Source: Candidatus Krumholzibacteriia bacterium (GTDB lineage: Bacteria; Krumholzibacteriota; Krumholzibacteriia; G020349025). From it: DNA of 64,000 nucleotides. Positions 61,427 through 64,000 of this stretch are shown here, piece by piece. The translations under genes and the position numbers were made by a program. The stretch's first letter is position 1. Every line of letters starts with the position of its first letter. Under the pieces are notes generated by a model. The model saw only the letters and a program-made list of their open reading frames with translations. It searched no databases and was not told where the DNA came from. The stretch lies in the NCBI GenBank assembly GCA_035649275.1, contig DASRJW010000101.1, positions 210,209 to 274,208 of the forward strand, given 5' to 3'.

Positions 61427-62266
61427 TCAGGGTTTCGTCGCTTCCGTCTCGGTCGCTGTGGGTGCAGACGGGAAGAGTCGCTGGAGCCACGCCTGCCACA
61501 CCGGCTCCTCGCGCGCGACGACGGCCTGCGCCTGCTCGCCGTACAGGTAGAAGCGAACCGACAGGCAGGTTTGGCCTCCCATGGGCATCGCGAAGAGATG
61601 GGCGATGCCAGGCGCCGGCTGCTCGAGCCGCAACAGCAACTCTTCCGGGTCGTCGCTCTCGCCGATCCGCTCGACCACGCCAGACACGCTGGGCGCGCTG
61701 GCAGCCGACTTGACCGACTGCCCGACCGCAACACCCACGAGACCCAGCGGCTCCATGAGCGCGGCCCATGCCTTGTCCTTGGGCTCCTGGCTGAAGGGCA
61801 TGAGCTGGATTTGCGAGCAGGATCGACCTCGGAAGTGGACGAGATAGAGCTTGAGAATGCGGAAGAACGCGGGCCAGCCTTGCTCGACGCCCTCGAACTG
61901 ACTGTCCCAATCGTCCGTGCTCGCGAACCAGCTGTGGACGACGCGGACCCGACAAACTCCTCCCGATAGCGCCTCGATCGTCCACTCGGTTGTCATCGTC
62001 GGCGAGCCGGGACCCATGCCGCCGGGATTCTCGGCGGCGAACCGACGGGGAGGATCCCAGGCGGTGACGGTGGCTTTCGATTCCATGCCCGGTCCGAAAT
62101 CGAGAACGATGGCACCACCTTCTCGGCCTTCGATCCGGCAGGGGGCGAACCAGGACGTGACTCCGGGTCCGGTCGCGATGGCCTGCCAGACCTCCTCCGG
62201 AGTCCCGGGGACTTCGGTCTCGACTCCGATGGAACGCTTTCCGGATGGATGCTTCTTCACGGGCAT
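61427..62266 (-). CDS. SRPBCC (AHSA1-like) domain protein
   Basis: 279 residues. The N-terminal ~140 residues fit the START/AHSA1-like helix-grip fold: VETEVPGTPEEVWQAIATGP, then VTSWFAPCRIEGREGG, VTAWDPPRRFAAENP and a TEWTIEALSGGVCRVRVVHS strand. The second half (about 140-279) is a repeat-like unit without a clear family. It overlaps the upstream HTH gene by 10 nt (ATG 62266), with AAAGGAC upstream. ArsR/SRPBCC pairs are common; the SRPBCC part usually binds a small hydrophobic ligand. Confidence 0.78.
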   Translation of the reverse strand: MPVKKHPSGKRSIGVETEVPGTPEEVWQAIATGPGVTSWFAPCRIEGREGGAIVLDFGPGMESKATVTAWDPPRRFAAENPGGMGPGSPTMTTEWTIEALSGGVCRVRVVHSWFASTDDWDSQFEGVEQGWPAFFRILKLYLVHFRGRSCSQIQLMPFSQEPKDKAWAALMEPLGLVGVAVGQSVKSAASAPSVSGVVERIGESDDPEELLLRLEQPAPGIAHLFAMPMGGQTCLSVRFYLYGEQAQAVVAREEPVWQAWLQRLFPSAPTATETEATKP

Positions 62267-62862
62267 GATGTGTCCTTTCGGGTCTTGCCGGGCAGTGGAT
62301 GGGCGACGACCACCAGGCGATGCGCCCTGCCGCCAGGCACGGACTCATCGTGGTAGCGAGCGACGAGCTGGGTGATGGCCCTGGTGAGTTCGCTCGTGAA
62401 CTCCGCGCGCTCCGCCGGGGAGCGAAAACGGACCTCGGAGTCTATCGAAAGCGTGGCGAGATGCTTGCCTTTCTCCTGCGAGCGTCTAACGAGCTCGCCG
62501 ACCTCGCGCACCACCCTGGCGGCGAGTGCGATCAGGTAGCGGGCCGAAAGCCTATCCGAAGCGCGGGCGGGGTCGCTCGCGGCTTCCCCGAGAGCGGCCG
62601 GTGACACGACGTAGGACCTGGCGGTCGCCAGCAGGCGTCGCTCGACCAAGCCTCCCCACCGCCGCTCCTCGACCGGTCGGATGAGCCCCTGGGCCTCGAG
62701 CGCCCGCAGGTGATAGTTCACCTTCTGGCGCGCGAGCCCCACTCGCGGGGCGAGCGAGGCCGCCGAGCCGGGTTCGGCGAGCTCGGCTAGTAGCCGGGCC
62801 CGCACCGGGTCGAGTGCCACCACCGCAGCGGCCGGGTTCTCGATGACTTCGAGATCGAGCAT
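62257..62862 (-). CDS. ArsR-family winged-helix regulator
   Basis: 201 residues. The winged helix covers ~10-75: LDPVRARLLAELAEPGSAA, then PRVGLARQKVNYHLRALEAQGLI and a wing with RWGGLVERRLLAT. No Cys pairs suggest metal sensing, so it is more likely a ligand- or partner-sensing repressor. ATG 62862 was chosen: it opens the HTH directly and the longer frame to 63069 is not coding-like. An 18-bp perfect palindrome (62879-62896) lies just upstream and should be its operator. Co-transcribed with the SRPBCC gene. Confidence 0.85.
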   Translation of the reverse strand: MLDLEVIENPAAAVVALDPVRARLLAELAEPGSAASLAPRVGLARQKVNYHLRALEAQGLIRPVEERRWGGLVERRLLATARSYVVSPAALGEAASDPARASDRLSARYLIALAARVVREVGELVRRSQEKGKHLATLSIDSEVRFRSPAERAEFTSELTRAITQLVARYHDESVPGGRAHRLVVVAHPLPGKTRKDTSCP

Positions 62863-62878
62863 GCGCCGATTAGAGCAC

Positions 62879-62896
62879 TGACAACTTTTGTTGTCA
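62879..62896. promoter_or_regulatory. Perfect 18-bp palindrome upstream of the ArsR gene (operator)
   Basis: TGACAAC, TTTT, GTTGTCA form a perfect 7-4-7 dyad 16 bp upstream of ATG 62862. Position and symmetry match ArsR-type autoregulatory operators. Bound protein inferred. Confidence 0.7.
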
Positions 62897-62961
62897 AGCT
62901 CGTCCACCAGGATCGTAGCGCGATATAACGTCATATTTGATAACGGCTTAATGAGAAACCT

Positions 62962-63553
62962 GTGGGAAGGACGACCGCGGTGGCGTCGGTTCGCATGCCG
63001 ACGCAGGGAATCGTGCGAATCGATGGACACGACCTGAGCACGATCAAGCTGGACAGCTATCGCAACCATCTGGGCGTCGTGCTGCAGGACGAATTCTTAT
63101 TCGAGGGGACGATCGCAGAGAACATCCTCTTCGCACGCCCCGATGCAAGCAAAGACAGGCTCCTGGACGCGGTCACGGCGGCGCACGTCAAGGAATTCAC
63201 TGATCGCTTAGAGAACGGATTGGATACGCTGATTGGTGAGCGCGGCGTGAAGCTCTCGGGTGGCTAGCTCAAACGGGTGTCGATCGCTCGGGCGCTGCTT
63301 GCCGACCTGCGTATCCTCATTCTCGATGAAGCCACTTCGAACCTCGACACCGAAAGTGAGGCGTACATCAAGCAAGTTTCGGGCGCCTCATGGCCGGCCG
63401 GACGACGATCGTGATCGCCCACCGTCTGAGCACGCTCCGGCGCGCCGATCAGATTCTCGTCCTCGAGCATGGGCGTATCGTCGAGCGCGGGACGCATGAC
63501 GAGCCCGTGGCGGGCGATATCACGCAATCTACACGTATCAGGTGCAGATCTAG
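62962..63553 (+). pseudogene. ABC transporter ATP-binding domain gene with nonsense and frameshift mutations
   Basis: The first part reads SVRMPTQGIVRIDGHDLSTI and LGVVLQDEFLFEGTIAENIL, then DTLIGERGVKLSGG. The next codon is TAG where Gln of LSGGQ belongs, followed in frame by [31 protein letters not shown]. After a frameshift near 63380, [20 protein letters not shown] (H-loop) and [16 protein letters not shown] are read, and a last shift gives [11 protein letters not shown] and TAG at 63551-63553. Walker A and the whole membrane domain are missing at the 5' end. Clearly a decayed remnant of an exporter. Confidence 0.85.
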
Positions 63554-63735
63554 ACTCGACCCGGTGTTCGCGAAGCGCGCGGTTCGCGCGGGCCGCGATA
63601 GAAGGAGGCAAGGGATGAACGGGCGTCTCGCGAGGCGGACTGGCCAGGGGACTGTCTTTCGAGCTAGCAGCCCTACCGTGGACGTAACATCTATCCTCCG
63701 GTAATCTCCACAGCCGTAGCCACCTGTCCTTAGGC
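63554..63735. other. Intergenic stretch between the ABC remnant and the tRNA remnant
   Basis: No supported gene. A plus-strand frame opens with ATG 63615 ([12 protein letters not shown]) but has no family or ribosome-binding site. It looks like neutral decay. Confidence 0.3.
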
Positions 63736-63774
63736 GCGGCTGTAGCTCAGGTGGATAGAGCAGCGGACTTCTAA
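63736..63774 (+). tRNA. tRNA-Arg(UCU) 5' half, truncated (tRNA pseudogene)
   Basis: GCGGCTG (acceptor arm), TA, GCTC AGGTGGATA GAGC (D arm) and GCGGA CTTCTAA (5' anticodon strand and loop with anticodon TCT) are present and canonical. The 3' anticodon strand should be TCCGC but reads AGCGT, and no T arm or acceptor complement (CAGCCGC) is seen in the remaining ~225 bp. The gene is interrupted within the anticodon arm, so it cannot form a tRNA as it stands. Break at a tRNA suggests recombination or island insertion nearby. Confidence 0.6.
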
Positions 63775-64000
63775 AGCGTCCAAGGCCAAAATGACTCGAA
63801 CTGCCCCGACCACCGAACCTATGTCAAATCAATCGGAAACGAGGATGACGCAAGCAGGTAGCTCGCTCGACGTAGCTTCGTTCGGGGAGCCGGTTTCAGC
63901 GCGTTTCAACGGGATTCCTGGGACAAGTTGGGAACGAACCGGGAACGCCGCCGATGGGCTCGCATACTCCCGAGCCTAGGCCCGGGGGCGCCGGGGTTGG
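63775..64000. other. Terminal region after the tRNA half
   Basis: 226 bp with no supported gene. TGACTCGAACTGCC at about 63792 faintly resembles a T-arm but cannot pair with the 5' half. No integrase, direct repeat of the tRNA or intron structure is visible before the window ends. Confidence 0.3.

Noticed and set aside
63791-63979. 62-codon plus-strand frame after the tRNA half
   Set aside because: No ribosome-binding site, no recognisable domain, low-complexity composition.
1-64000. CRISPR arrays, insertion sequences with terminal repeats, rRNA genes
   Set aside because: None seen. The repeats present are short in-frame protein repeats, not spacer-repeat arrays, and no transposase gene is recognisable.

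Overview
The window is GC-rich, densely coded double-membrane bacterial DNA. It carries an Omp85/TamB pair, many lipoproteins with clear lipoboxes, several outer-membrane barrels, System II cytochrome c maturation genes, and at least three secreted proteins ending in a FlgD/type IX-like C-terminal domain. That mix suggests an uncultured member of the Fibrobacterota-Chlorobiota-Bacteroidota side of the tree (Eisenbacteria, Latescibacteria or Gemmatimonadota-like). No marker gene is present, so the assignment is an inference. Broken genes and frameshifts in homopolymer-like runs would also fit a metagenome-assembled contig.

Layout. 1-3.6 kb (minus): cytochrome c maturation (CcsA start, ResB), a duplicated-domain lipoprotein and a HAMP membrane protein. 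3.8-10.3 kb (minus): TamB and its Omp85 partner. 10.5-15.2 kb: small barrels, DUF4136 lipoproteins and a META-domain lipoprotein. 15.3-20.5 kb (plus): a Pls/PosA-type single-module peptide synthetase, its phosphopantetheinyl transferase and a Rieske ferredoxin. 20.6-29.7 kb: a beta-helix protein, a DoxX-like protein divergent from an Fe-S HTH regulator with a palindromic operator, a spermidine-synthase/TPR fusion, and secreted or lipoproteins. 29.9-32.3 kb (minus): two L,D-transpeptidases. 33.2-41.5 kb (minus): an M64 peptidase, then an overlapping string of porin, sensor Ser/Thr kinase, cupredoxin, PrcB-like lipoprotein and subtilase. 41.7-45.3 kb: a broken DUF4242 gene, a diiron oxygenase and an AMIN-domain protein. 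45.5-49.9 kb (plus): a carboxypeptidase-regulatory repeat protein, a HisKA_2 histidine kinase and an NtrC-type regulator. 49.9-59.2 kb (minus): a translationally coupled four-gene operon consisting of a receiver-domain/glycosyltransferase fusion, a double glycosyltransferase, an ABC exporter and a phosphotransferase/beta-barrel fusion. 59.5-64 kb: a methyltransferase, an orphan sorting-domain remnant, an ArsR/SRPBCC pair with a perfect palindromic operator, a wrecked ABC-transporter gene and half of a tRNA-Arg gene.

The most interesting unit is 47.5-59.2 kb. The kinase and sigma54 activator sit tail-to-tail with an operon whose first product carries its own receiver domain on a glycosyltransferase. 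Enzymes, exporter and a possible outer-membrane barrel are coupled by 4-20 nt overlaps. I read it as a phosphorelay-controlled system that makes and exports a glycoconjugate; the product is unknown. The second most interesting unit is the poly(amino acid)-synthetase-like locus at 15.3-20.2 kb.
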